5,803 bases of DNA from Candidatus Phaeomarinibacter sp. (GCA_028279995.1 JANQMQ010000255.1:1-5803); one strand, 5' to 3'; counted from the first letter of the stretch, positions 1 to 5,803 are shown. Notes: generated from the letters alone by a model not told the origin. Translations and numbers: made by a program.

Positions 1-1
1 G

Positions 2-1024
2 CTCAGGAAAGGTCTCGACACGCTGGATGTGGGCAACCATCACTTCCCAAGCGCGGTGCGTGCCCGGCTGGCAAAAGCGCTGGCAGAAAAGTCGCCTGGA
101 GATCTGCATTACACGATTTTCACACCCAGCGGCAGTGAGGCCAATGACATGGCCATCAAGACCGCGCGTCATGCGACCGGGCGTGAAAAGATCGTGGCCT
201 TCGAGATGGCGTATCACGGATCATCCGGTCTTTCCGGGGCTGTGGGCGAAAACAGCAATGCGCAGTTCTTCAAGTCCGGTTTTGAGTCCGACATGCTGCG
301 GGTTCCCTACAACGATCTGGATGCTCTGGAAGCCGTACTGAAGAACCAGGACGTCGCATTGTTCATGGCAGAGACCCTGCCCGCGACCTTTGGCTTCCCG
401 GTTCCTGATGCCGATTACTACAAGGGTGCACGTAGCCTTTGCGACCAGTACGGCACGCTGTTCATGGTGGATGAAGTGCAAACCGGGCTTGGGCGGTCCG
501 GCAAGTTGTGGGCCATTGAACACTATGGCGTTGCGCCCGACATGTTGACCACGGGCAAGGGCCTTGGCGGTGGCCTCTACCCGGTGGGCGCCTTGATGTT
601 GACCCGCGATACGGGTGCCTGGCTCAAGGAAAAAGGCTGGGGTTATGTGTCCGGCTTTGGCGGATCCGAACTGGGCTGCCTCGTCAGTATGGAAGCACTG
701 GATCTGTCGTCATCGGAGCAAACCCTCGCCAATGTGCAGGCCAACGGGGTGCATATGCGCGACGGGCTGAGCACCCTCCAGCAGCGTTACCCGTACTTCT
801 TTGATGTCCGGCAGCTGGGCGTGATCTTTGCTCTTGGGTTCGATGATGACCTTGGCGGCATGAAGATGGCGGCCGCGCTCTATGAAAGCGGCCTGTGGGC
901 GATGTTTGCCGGGTATGACCGCCGGTATGTCCAGTTCAAGCTGGGTCTCCTCACTGACAAGGCCTATTGCGATGAGGCCTTGGGCAAGGTCGAGACGGCG
1001 CTCAAAAGGGTGACGGCATCATGA
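2..1024 (+). CDS. Class III PLP-dependent aminotransferase-like enzyme (5' partial)
   Basis: The reading frame is open from base 2, so the true start lies upstream; 340 residues are present. Class III (GabT/ArgD-like fold) enzymes are usually about 420-460 residues, so roughly 80-100 N-terminal residues are missing. Numbering from the first internal Met (base 29), the cofactor-phosphate motif SGSEAN is at 34-39, the aromatic-His segment AYHG (FEMAYHGSSG) follows, DEVQTGLGR with the Asp that contacts the PLP pyridine nitrogen (D148) is at 148-156, and the Schiff-base lysine is K177 in TTGKGLGGG. Where GabT/ArgD have the AEPVQG signature, this protein reads AETLPATFGF, a variant I associate with a subgroup found beside APH-type kinases. 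Its TGA stop overlaps the ATG of the downstream kinase (ATGA), so the two are co-translated. The fold assignment is firm. The reaction, either true transamination or PLP-dependent phospho-lyase elimination as in the related PHYKPL/ETNPPL enzymes, is undetermined. Confidence 0.9.
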   Translation, partial: LRKGLDTLDVGNHHFPSAVRARLAKALAEKSPGDLHYTIFTPSGSEANDMAIKTARHATGREKIVAFEMAYHGSSGLSGAVGENSNAQFFKSGFESDMLRVPYNDLDALEAVLKNQDVALFMAETLPATFGFPVPDADYYKGARSLCDQYGTLFMVDEVQTGLGRSGKLWAIEHYGVAPDMLTTGKGLGGGLYPVGALMLTRDTGAWLKEKGWGYVSGFGGSELGCLVSMEALDLSSSEQTLANVQANGVHMRDGLSTLQQRYPYFFDVRQLGVIFALGFDDDLGGMKMAAALYESGLWAMFAGYDRRYVQFKLGLLTDKAYCDEALGKVETALKRVTAS

Positions 1025-2046
1025 GCGAGCACCCCTTTTATGACCTGCCCGAACCGGAACAGATTGCAGCGCTTCAGCGCCTCGCCCAAAAGGCATTGGC
1101 CCAATATGACATGGCAGATGCACAGCTGAAGCCTGTTGCTTATCGCGAAAACATGACATTTGCGGTGGACGCGGGGGCCCGTGGTCGGTTTGCCATGCGG
1201 GTCCACCAGGCCGGCTACCGGAAGGACTCTCAGGTTCAAAGCGAGCTGGACTTCCTCGAATATGTAAATGCTGCGGGTGTGCGCACACCGAAACTCATCC
1301 GTGCCAGTGATGGCAGGAGCTTTGTTCATGTGGGCCACGAGGACGTTGATGTGGAGCGGCAATGCAACATCTTCGAATGGATCGACGGCAAGGCATTTCG
1401 CAAGGTTGGTGAGCCTGTCGACATACCGGTCGAAGAGGCCTGTGCTGTCTATGAAGAAGTCGGCCGTCAGGTCGCCAAGATCTACAATGCCACGCAAAAC
1501 TGGACACGGCCCGACGGGTTTGACCGTCCAGACTGGGACGAGGAAGGCATTTACGGTGTCAACGGCCAGCTCGGTGACTTCCGCAAGATCAAGAATATTC
1601 CCGATGTGCAGCGCAAGCTCCTCGACGATGTTGCGGAGCGGGTCTCGCGGGACCTGGCCGCGTTCGGCAAGGCGCCGGACCGCTATGGGCTGACACAGGG
1701 CGACCTGCTGCCGGAAAACATCATGGTCTGCGATGATGGCATCCGGCTGATCGACTTTGATGACACGGGCGAAAGCTGGGTGCTGTTCGAGTTTGCGACC
1801 GCACTCATTGACCTCGCAGGCTCAGAGTACTTCGACCCGTGCCTGGGCGCGTTGATCACCGGCTTCCGTGCGCTCCGCCCCTTGCCCGACGAGCATCTCG
1901 TGATGCTGCCGACATTCCTGATGGCTCGGATTCTGAGCTATGTTGCCCACACCGTGGCTCACCCACACCTGGAAAACTCGCAGGCGGCACAGCAGATGAT
2001 GCTGGCCATGCTGGACGAGCACGCGCCCGGCTACCTCGCGTCCTAA
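1021..2046 (+). CDS. APH/homoserine kinase II-type phosphotransferase
   Basis: This 341-residue cytoplasmic kinase belongs to the aminoglycoside phosphotransferase/choline kinase superfamily, whose members phosphorylate a hydroxyl group on a small molecule using ATP. An N-lobe strand reads RFAMRVHQAGYRKDSQV (about residues 57-73), the 'ALRVHRPGY' style of this subgroup with Arg where many kinases have the ATP-anchoring Lys. The catalytic loop is TQGDLLPEN at 225-233: D228 is the presumed catalytic base and N233 a metal ligand, but the usual His of HGD/HAD is Gln226. The metal-binding motif IDFDDTG is at 244-250 with D245. A segment DRPDWDEEGIYG, typical of this subgroup, lies near residue 170. 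The start ATG overlaps the stop of the upstream PLP enzyme, which fixes the start and implies coupling. Context favours a metabolic kinase over antibiotic resistance: it phosphorylates either the substrate or the product of the neighbouring enzyme. The substrate is unknown. Confidence 0.88.
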   Translation: MSEHPFYDLPEPEQIAALQRLAQKALAQYDMADAQLKPVAYRENMTFAVDAGARGRFAMRVHQAGYRKDSQVQSELDFLEYVNAAGVRTPKLIRASDGRSFVHVGHEDVDVERQCNIFEWIDGKAFRKVGEPVDIPVEEACAVYEEVGRQVAKIYNATQNWTRPDGFDRPDWDEEGIYGVNGQLGDFRKIKNIPDVQRKLLDDVAERVSRDLAAFGKAPDRYGLTQGDLLPENIMVCDDGIRLIDFDDTGESWVLFEFATALIDLAGSEYFDPCLGALITGFRALRPLPDEHLVMLPTFLMARILSYVAHTVAHPHLENSQAAQQMMLAMLDEHAPGYLAS

Positions 2047-2107
2047 CGAAAGCGGGCAAGGCAGAACATGGGCGGACAGGCCTGCGTGATCATGCTAAAT
2101 CACGCCC
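2047..2107 (+). promoter_or_regulatory. Inverted-repeat leader before recG
   Basis: This 61-base gap contains two inverted repeats that cannot form at the same time. GCGTGAT (2084-2090) pairs with ATCACGC (2099-2105) around an 8-base loop. CATGGGCG (2067-2074) pairs with CGCCCATG (2103-2110), which contains the recG ATG. A short palindrome CAGGCCTG sits at 2077-2084. No clear Shine-Dalgarno sequence precedes the recG ATG, and no T-tract follows either hairpin, so a classical intrinsic terminator for the upstream operon is not supported. I could not identify convincing -35/-10 boxes. A regulatory role is inference. Confidence 0.35.
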
Positions 2108-4240
2108 ATGACGCCGCCTGCCACAGACACGCCCCGTGCCGTCCCGCCCAAGGGGCGGCCGGAGGCGCTTTTTCCCCTCTTTGCCGAAGCCGTGAAGCTG
2201 CCGGGCATTGGCCCGCGCCTGCAGAAGCTGCTGGAAAAACTCACCGGCCCCAAGGTGGTAGATCTGTTGTGGCATTTGCCGGTTGGTCTGATTGATCGCC
2301 GCAACCGGCCGCACATCATCGATGCCCAGCCCGGTGTTATCGCGACCCTTGAGGTCATCGTCGGTCCGCATCGGGCGCCGCCGCGCGGCAGCCGTGCGCC
2401 CTACCGCATTCCGTGTACGGATGAGACAGGTGAAATCATCCTCACTTTCTTTCATGCCCGCGAAGACTATCTGCGCCGCACCCTGCCCGAAGGCGAGACC
2501 AGGGTGATCTCCGGTGAGGTGGAAGCCTATGGTGGCCAGATCCAGATGACTCATCCCGACCACATCCTGACGCTGGATGAAGCGCGGGACCTGCCGCCCT
2601 ATGAGCCGGTTTATCCGCTGACCGCAGGCCTGTCTGGCAAGGTTCTGACCAAGGCCATACATGCCGCACTGGAGCTGGTGCCGGAACTGCCGGAGTGGAT
2701 GGATGCGGCCTGGGCTCGGCAACAGAATTATCCGCTTTGGCATGAGGCGGTTCGGGCGGTACATCAGCCTGAGACACCTGAGGCGGTTGACCCGCGCCAT
2801 CCGGCCCGCGCGCGCCTGGCCTATGATGAGATGCTGGCCAACCAGCTGGCGCTGGCCCTTGTGCGCGCCCGCATGAAGCGCAGCCGCGGCAGGCCCCTCT
2901 CCGGCGACGGCAGCCTGCGCCGCAAGGTGGAAGATGCCCTCCCCTTTGATCTCACCCGTGGCCAGCGCGTGGCCGTGGCGGAGATCGAGGCAGACCTGAA
3001 AGAACCCTACCGCATGCTGCGCCTGCTGCAGGGCGATGTGGGCTCGGGCAAGACCATGGTAGCTCTCATGGCGATGCTAGTGGCGGTTGAGGCCGGGGCG
3101 CAGGCGGCCTTGATGGCCCCGACGGAAATTCTCGCCCGCCAGCACGCCAAGACCCTTGAACCCCTTTGTGAGGCCGCGGGTATCCGTATGGCAGTGCTCA
3201 CCGGCCGCGACAAGGGCAAGGCGCGCGACGCGATTGTGGCTGCCGCTGAAGCCGGGGAGATCGATATTCTGGTCGGTACCCACGCCCTGTTTCAGGGCAG
3301 CGTTGCCTTCAAGGACCTCGCCGTTGCCGTCGTCGATGAACAGCATCGCTTCGGCGTGCGCGAACGCATGGAGCTGTCGTCCAAGGGCGTGGCCGGCACC
3401 GACGTGCTGGTGATGACCGCGACACCGATCCCCCGCACACTGCAACTGACGGCCTATGGCGACATGGATGTGTCACGCCTCACGGAGAAACCTGCCGGCC
3501 GCAAACCCATCGCTACCCGCGCGCTGCCGCTGGAACGCATGGATGAAGTCACCAACGGCCTGCAGCGCGCCATCGGGGAAGGTCGTCAGGTCTATTGGGT
3601 GTGCCCGCTGGTCGAAGAGTCCGATGTCCTCGATGTCGCCGCCGCTGAAGATCGCTATGCCGGTCTCAAGGCTGCGCTGGGCGCGCGCATCGGCCTTGTT
3701 CACGGTCGCATGAAGGGGCCGGAACGCGAAGAGGTCATGACAGCTTTTCAGGCCGGTGAGATTGATGTGCTCGTGGCCACGACAGTCATCGAAGTTGGCG
3801 TGGATGTGCCCAATGCCTCGATCATGGTCATCGAACACGCGGAGCGCTTCGGTCTCGCGCAGCTGCATCAGTTGCGCGGGCGTGTCGGGCGCGGGTCAGC
3901 GGCCTCTAGCTGCCTGCTGCTCTACAAGACGCCGCTGGGCGAGATGGCTAAGAAACGCATCGCAACACTGCGTGACACGGAAGACGGCTTCGTCATTGCC
4001 GAAGAGGACCTGATCCTGCGCGGCGCCGGGGAAGTGCTCGGCACCCGGCAGTCCGGTCTGCCCCAGTTCCGGCTGGCATCCCTGGAAGCGCACGCAGACC
4101 TGATTGCTGCCGCCCGCGACGACGTAGAACTCATCCTCAACCGCGACCCGGAACTGGAAACCGAGCGCGGCGCGGCCCTGCGGGTGCTGCTCTATCTCTT
4201 TGAGCGCGATGAAGCCATCCGCTACCTGCGGGCGGGCTGA
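2108..4240 (+). CDS. recG: ATP-dependent DNA helicase RecG
   Basis: RecG is a superfamily 2 double-stranded DNA translocase that remodels stalled replication forks and branched recombination intermediates. The 710 residues are close to the family norm (E. coli about 693). The wedge/OB-fold region lies at roughly 60-155. Helicase motifs follow in order: LTRGQ at 282-286, Walker A GDVGSGKT at 309-316 (K315), the Walker B box DEQH at 410-413 within VVDEQHRFGVRER, motif III TATPIPRT at 437-444, motif VI QLRGRVGRG at 588-596 with its arginine fingers, and the RecG-specific C-terminal element GTRQSG at 645-650 after GAGEVL. All key residues are intact. ATG 2108 is the only usable start: an in-frame TAA lies at 2096-2098, and no ATG, GTG or TTG occurs between it and the conserved RPEALFPLF segment. 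The protein therefore carries about 16 extra Pro/Thr-rich N-terminal residues. No good ribosome binding site is visible. It converges on the tetR-type gene. Confidence 0.97.
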   Translation: MTPPATDTPRAVPPKGRPEALFPLFAEAVKLPGIGPRLQKLLEKLTGPKVVDLLWHLPVGLIDRRNRPHIIDAQPGVIATLEVIVGPHRAPPRGSRAPYRIPCTDETGEIILTFFHAREDYLRRTLPEGETRVISGEVEAYGGQIQMTHPDHILTLDEARDLPPYEPVYPLTAGLSGKVLTKAIHAALELVPELPEWMDAAWARQQNYPLWHEAVRAVHQPETPEAVDPRHPARARLAYDEMLANQLALALVRARMKRSRGRPLSGDGSLRRKVEDALPFDLTRGQRVAVAEIEADLKEPYRMLRLLQGDVGSGKTMVALMAMLVAVEAGAQAALMAPTEILARQHAKTLEPLCEAAGIRMAVLTGRDKGKARDAIVAAAEAGEIDILVGTHALFQGSVAFKDLAVAVVDEQHRFGVRERMELSSKGVAGTDVLVMTATPIPRTLQLTAYGDMDVSRLTEKPAGRKPIATRALPLERMDEVTNGLQRAIGEGRQVYWVCPLVEESDVLDVAAAEDRYAGLKAALGARIGLVHGRMKGPEREEVMTAFQAGEIDVLVATTVIEVGVDVPNASIMVIEHAERFGLAQLHQLRGRVGRGSAASSCLLLYKTPLGEMAKKRIATLRDTEDGFVIAEEDLILRGAGEVLGTRQSGLPQFRLASLEAHADLIAAARDDVELILNRDPELETERGAALRVLLYLFERDEAIRYLRAG

Positions 4241-4257
4241 CGCGCCGCGCGATCAGC
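4236..4257. terminator. Candidate bidirectional hairpin at convergent stops
   Basis: GCTGACGCG (4236-4244) can pair with CGCG-A-TCAGC (4248-4257) around a CCG loop, giving a 9-bp GC-rich stem with one bulged A (4252). The stem includes the TGA of recG and the complementary TGA of the convergent regulator gene, so the structure can form in both transcripts. There is no T-tract on either side, so intrinsic termination would be non-classical; it could instead act as a 3'-end stabiliser. Support is the structure and position only. Confidence 0.35.
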
Positions 4258-4915
4258 GATCAAGAATCTGTTCAGCGTCCACCATGAGCGCGCGCAGCCT
4301 GCGACGGCCCCGGGGTGTGGCGTCTGCCAGCAGTGTGACAAGAAACGCGTAGCGCGCTCGCGCCTGGCTGTTGCGGCTGTTGAGACCGCCCGTAGCCCAC
4401 ATATGCAGCGTGGCCTGGAGCGCATGGAAGGCGTTGTGCGCCAGCGGCAAGGTCGCCAGGTCGCCGCGCAGATCTCCGTCGTCAACAGCACGGGTGACGG
4501 CGGACAGCATCACGTCACCGCCGCGTCGGAACATGCGGCCAAGCCAGTCCGGCATGTTGGGTGCTTCGAACTCATAGAGCGCACGGAACACGGCCCGGTA
4601 GACATCCTTGTCCGCCATCACCAGGCGAAACAGTTCGTCAATGGCGGCAAGACCAAACTCGATACCCTTCTGCTCAGGCAGCCCGGCAAGAACGTCGTCC
4701 AGTTGGTCCAGAGCCTCAGAGATGATTTCCCGTATCAGGTCTTCCCGCGACCCGATGAGGTTGTAGATGGTCGGCACCGTGACGCCGGATGCCGCCGCCA
4801 GTTCCCGCAGCGACAGTGCCTGTACCCCGCCCGCTGCTATCATGCCCGCCGCATTGTCGAGAATGCGGGCCCTGCGGGCTGCCTTGTTGGTTTGACGGAC
4901 TGAGAGATCGTTCAT
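4253..4915 (-). CDS. TetR/AcrR-family transcriptional regulator
   Basis: This is a predicted one-component repressor of 220 residues, a normal TetR length. From ATG 4915, the N-terminal DNA-binding domain spans about 1-62: helix 1 KAARRARILDNAAGMI, then the helix-turn-helix LSLRELAAASGVTVPTIYNL at 34-53, then IGSREDLIREII linking to the ligand domain. The remaining helical region (about 65-220) is the variable effector-binding and dimerisation domain, which does not reveal the ligand. In-frame upstream starts exist (ATG 4933, GTG 4948), but they would add only a hydrophobic AT-encoded tail, and the GTG would lie almost on the candidate -10 box, so ATG 4915 is preferred. None of the starts has a strong ribosome binding site. 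The gene is divergent from the nitroreductase gene, suggesting it represses that gene and itself in response to an aromatic, nitro or quinone-like compound. That target assignment is inference from layout. Confidence 0.92.
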   Translation of the reverse strand: MNDLSVRQTNKAARRARILDNAAGMIAAGGVQALSLRELAAASGVTVPTIYNLIGSREDLIREIISEALDQLDDVLAGLPEQKGIEFGLAAIDELFRLVMADKDVYRAVFRALYEFEAPNMPDWLGRMFRRGGDVMLSAVTRAVDDGDLRGDLATLPLAHNAFHALQATLHMWATGGLNSRNSQARARYAFLVTLLADATPRGRRRLRALMVDAEQILDR

Positions 4916-4988
4916 GAGAAATAATTTGCACATCAATAAAAATTGCACAAGTATAAAAAATGAACCTTACCCATTCCGGAGATTCTCG
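4916..4988. promoter_or_regulatory. Divergent promoter/operator region, tetR-nitroreductase
   Basis: The tetR-proximal part of this spacer (about 4917-4963) is strikingly AT-rich, near 20% G+C by eye, against GC-rich flanks. The heptamer TTGCACA occurs twice in direct orientation, at 4926-4932 and 4943-4949, 17 bases apart start to start. Overlapping -10-like boxes face opposite ways: TATAAA at 4952-4957 for the nitroreductase and TATACT on the minus strand (4955-4950) for the regulator. No convincing -35 box is correctly spaced for the minus-strand promoter. On the plus strand TTGCAC (4926-4931) resembles a -35 but is 20 bases from TATAAA. The repeats would lie in the core of the plus-strand promoter and around the transcription start of the minus one, a position suited to repression of both. 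Confidence 0.55.
4978..4981 (+). promoter_or_regulatory. Ribosome binding site of nitroreductase gene
   Basis: GGAG lies 7 bases before ATG 4989. It decides the start in favour of that ATG over the in-frame ATG at 4914, which would add 25 residues encoded by the AT-rich operator region and would begin inside the regulator's start codon. Confidence 0.75.
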
Positions 4989-5663
4989 ATGACACTTTCC
5001 GTCACTGACGCTGTAGCCCAACGCAAAAGTATTCGTGCGTTTACCGACCAACCCGTTGACAATGAGGTGCTCTCGTCCGTCCTCAAAGCCGCCCTGCGTG
5101 CCCCGTCCGGCGGCAATGTGCAGCCATGGCGGATCTTTGTGCTCAATGGAGACCCAATGGCGCGCTTCAAGGCGCAGATGGAAGACCAGATGGCCACGAA
5201 CCCCATGGGCGAGCCGACGCAATACGAAATCTACCCTCAGGGTCTGAAGGCGCCATACCGCGACTGGCGCTTCGAGGTGGGCGAAGACATGTATGCGCTG
5301 TTGGGCATTGCCCGAGAAGACAAGATGGCCCGCCTGACCTGGCTGCAGAACAACTATCGGTTCTTCGGCGCGCCGGCAGGCCTGTTCTGTTTTATCGACC
5401 GGGACATGCTGCCCCCGCAATGGTCTGACCTCGGCATGTATCTGCAGACCGCCATGCTGCTGTTTCAGGAACGCGGCCTTGCAACCTGCGCCCAGGAAGC
5501 CTGGAGCCGGTGGCCAGAGACCATTGCAAAATTCGTCGGCGCGCCGAATGAGATGATGCTCTTTTGCGGCATGGCCATCGGCCACGCCGACACACAGGCC
5601 CCGGTGAACCGCCTGGTCAGCAAACGTGCGCCGCAGGATGTGGCGCTGAGCTTCGTCGAGTAA
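4989..5663 (+). CDS. Nitroreductase-family FMN oxidoreductase
   Basis: The 224-residue product matches the FMN-dependent nitroreductase family, homodimeric cytoplasmic enzymes that use NAD(P)H to reduce nitroaromatics, quinones or related electron-poor substrates. The N-terminal RKSIRAF (12-18) supplies the FMN phosphate/ribityl contacts (R12, S14, R16). APSGGNVQPW (38-47) is the second flavin-binding segment, with N43 and Q45. The middle part NNYRFFGAPAGLFCFIDRD and QWSDLGMYLQTAMLLFQERGLATC is the family's core, and the C-terminal CGMAIGHADTQAPVN is the usual glycine-rich flavin loop before the dimer-exchanging tail. The overall pattern, with an internal YEIYPQGLKAPYRDWR segment, resembles the PnbA/NfnB-like subgroup, but the physiological substrate cannot be assigned. 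The start is chosen by the GGAG at 4978. It is divergent from a TetR-type gene, consistent with induction by its substrate, and converges on a cupin gene with 6 bases between stops. Confidence 0.93.
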   Translation: MTLSVTDAVAQRKSIRAFTDQPVDNEVLSSVLKAALRAPSGGNVQPWRIFVLNGDPMARFKAQMEDQMATNPMGEPTQYEIYPQGLKAPYRDWRFEVGEDMYALLGIAREDKMARLTWLQNNYRFFGAPAGLFCFIDRDMLPPQWSDLGMYLQTAMLLFQERGLATCAQEAWSRWPETIAKFVGAPNEMMLFCGMAIGHADTQAPVNRLVSKRAPQDVALSFVE

Positions 5664-5669
5664 TCGCTG

Positions 5670-5803
5670 CTACTTAAGAATGTCAGCCGCAGGCATATGG
5701 ACCGCCAGCCAGATGGTTGGCGGTTCCGCCTGTGTGTAGGTCACCCGGTGCCGGCAATGGGCGGGAAGCAGTATCCAGTCTCCCGACTTCAAGTTTCGGG
5801 TCT
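5670..5803 (-). CDS. Cupin-domain protein (C-terminal fragment)
   Basis: The minus-strand frame from base 5801 to the TAG at 5672-5670 is open and encodes the last 43 residues of a protein whose start lies beyond the window. The readable part includes LKSGDWILLPAHCRHRV followed by PPTIWLAVHMP. The G-D-x-x-x-x-P-A-x-x-x-H pattern is the second conserved cupin motif, with its His residues positioned as metal ligands, and a closing TIWLAVH strand is typical of small single-domain cupins that I recall being annotated only as 'cupin domain-containing protein'. The fold call is reasonable; the function is unknown. It lies in a convergent orientation with the nitroreductase gene. Confidence 0.75.
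   Translation of the reverse strand, partial: TRNLKSGDWILLPAHCRHRVTYTQAEPPTIWLAVHMPAADILK
5701..5724 (+). terminator. Candidate hairpin terminator for nitroreductase transcript
   Basis: ACCGCCAGCC (5701-5710) and GGTTGGCGGT (5715-5724) form a 10-bp stem around an AGAT loop when read as plus-strand RNA, counting one G-U pair (5708 with 5717). It starts 37 bases after the nitroreductase stop and lies inside the convergent cupin gene. In the minus-strand RNA the same position is a C-A mismatch, so the hairpin is better in the nitroreductase transcript. No T-tract follows. Confidence 0.35.

Noticed and set aside
964..1497. Minus-strand open frame of 177 codons across the PLP enzyme/kinase junction
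   Set aside because: It overlaps both supported genes in antisense, has no family resemblance, and has no promoter or ribosome binding site that I could see.
1021..2046. Aminoglycoside resistance kinase
   Set aside because: The fold is APH-like, but the coupling to a PLP enzyme and the 'RVHQAGY' subgroup features point to a metabolic kinase. Nothing in the context suggests resistance.
2084..2105. Intrinsic terminator for the upstream operon
   Set aside because: The inverted repeat is only 7 bp with an 8-base loop and is followed by CCATGACG with no T-run, so it does not meet the pattern of a rho-independent terminator.
2090..2800. Minus-strand open frame of 236 codons opposite the 5' part of recG
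   Set aside because: It is antisense to a clearly conserved helicase, has no recognisable motif, and is explained by high GC codon bias keeping the opposite frames open.
4916..4948. Longer TetR product from GTG 4948 or ATG 4933
   Set aside because: The added residues are hydrophobic, come from the AT-rich spacer and have no ribosome binding site. The GTG is only one base from the candidate -10 box, and ATG 4915 gives a standard TetR N-terminus.
4914..4988. An N-terminally extended nitroreductase starting at ATG 4914
   Set aside because: The extra 25 residues are encoded by the AT-rich operator/promoter region and resemble no nitroreductase N-terminus. A good GGAG precedes ATG 4989, and the family motif RKSIR then falls at its normal distance from the start.
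4716..5585. Long minus-strand open frame of 289 codons opposite the nitroreductase gene
   Set aside because: It crosses the divergent promoter and runs antisense to two well-supported genes. Its sequence is His/Arg/Gln-rich without a recognisable domain, as expected for an antisense frame in GC-rich coding DNA.

Overview
This window looks like ordinary chromosomal DNA from a GC-rich proteobacterium, most likely an alphaproteobacterium. The main reasons are the style of the RecG N-terminus (RPEALFPLF near the start, as in many alphaproteobacterial RecGs), strong G/C preference at third codon positions, and dense packing with short or overlapping gene junctions. I cannot name a genus. I see no tRNA, rRNA, CRISPR array, insertion sequence or phage gene.

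Layout. Positions 2-2046 hold a co-directional pair: a class III PLP-dependent aminotransferase-like enzyme, cut off at its 5' end by the window, followed with a 4-base ATGA overlap by an APH/homoserine-kinase-type small-molecule kinase. The overlap implies translational coupling and a shared pathway. After a 61-base gap with competing inverted repeats comes recG (2108-4240), the branched-DNA helicase. It converges on a TetR-family repressor gene on the minus strand (4253-4915), with only 12 bases between the two stop codons. Across a 73-base spacer, AT-rich over its tetR-proximal 55 or so bases, the repressor is divergent from a nitroreductase-family flavoenzyme (4989-5663). The right edge holds the 3' end of a minus-strand cupin-like gene (5670 to beyond 5803), converging on the nitroreductase with 6 bases between stops.

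How the genes relate. The kinase and PLP enzyme probably act in sequence on one amino-group-containing substrate. This resembles the kinase plus phospho-lyase logic of hydroxylysine and phosphoethanolamine breakdown, but the substrate cannot be read from sequence. The TetR/nitroreductase pair is a typical divergent repressor-target arrangement, with a repeated TTGCACA element between them as the candidate operator. RecG is a housekeeping gene with no evident functional link to its neighbours.

I found no convincing sign of a wholly new system. The points most worth following are the kinase/PLP-enzyme module, the inverted repeats that cover the recG start codon, and the repeat-bearing tetR/nitroreductase control region.
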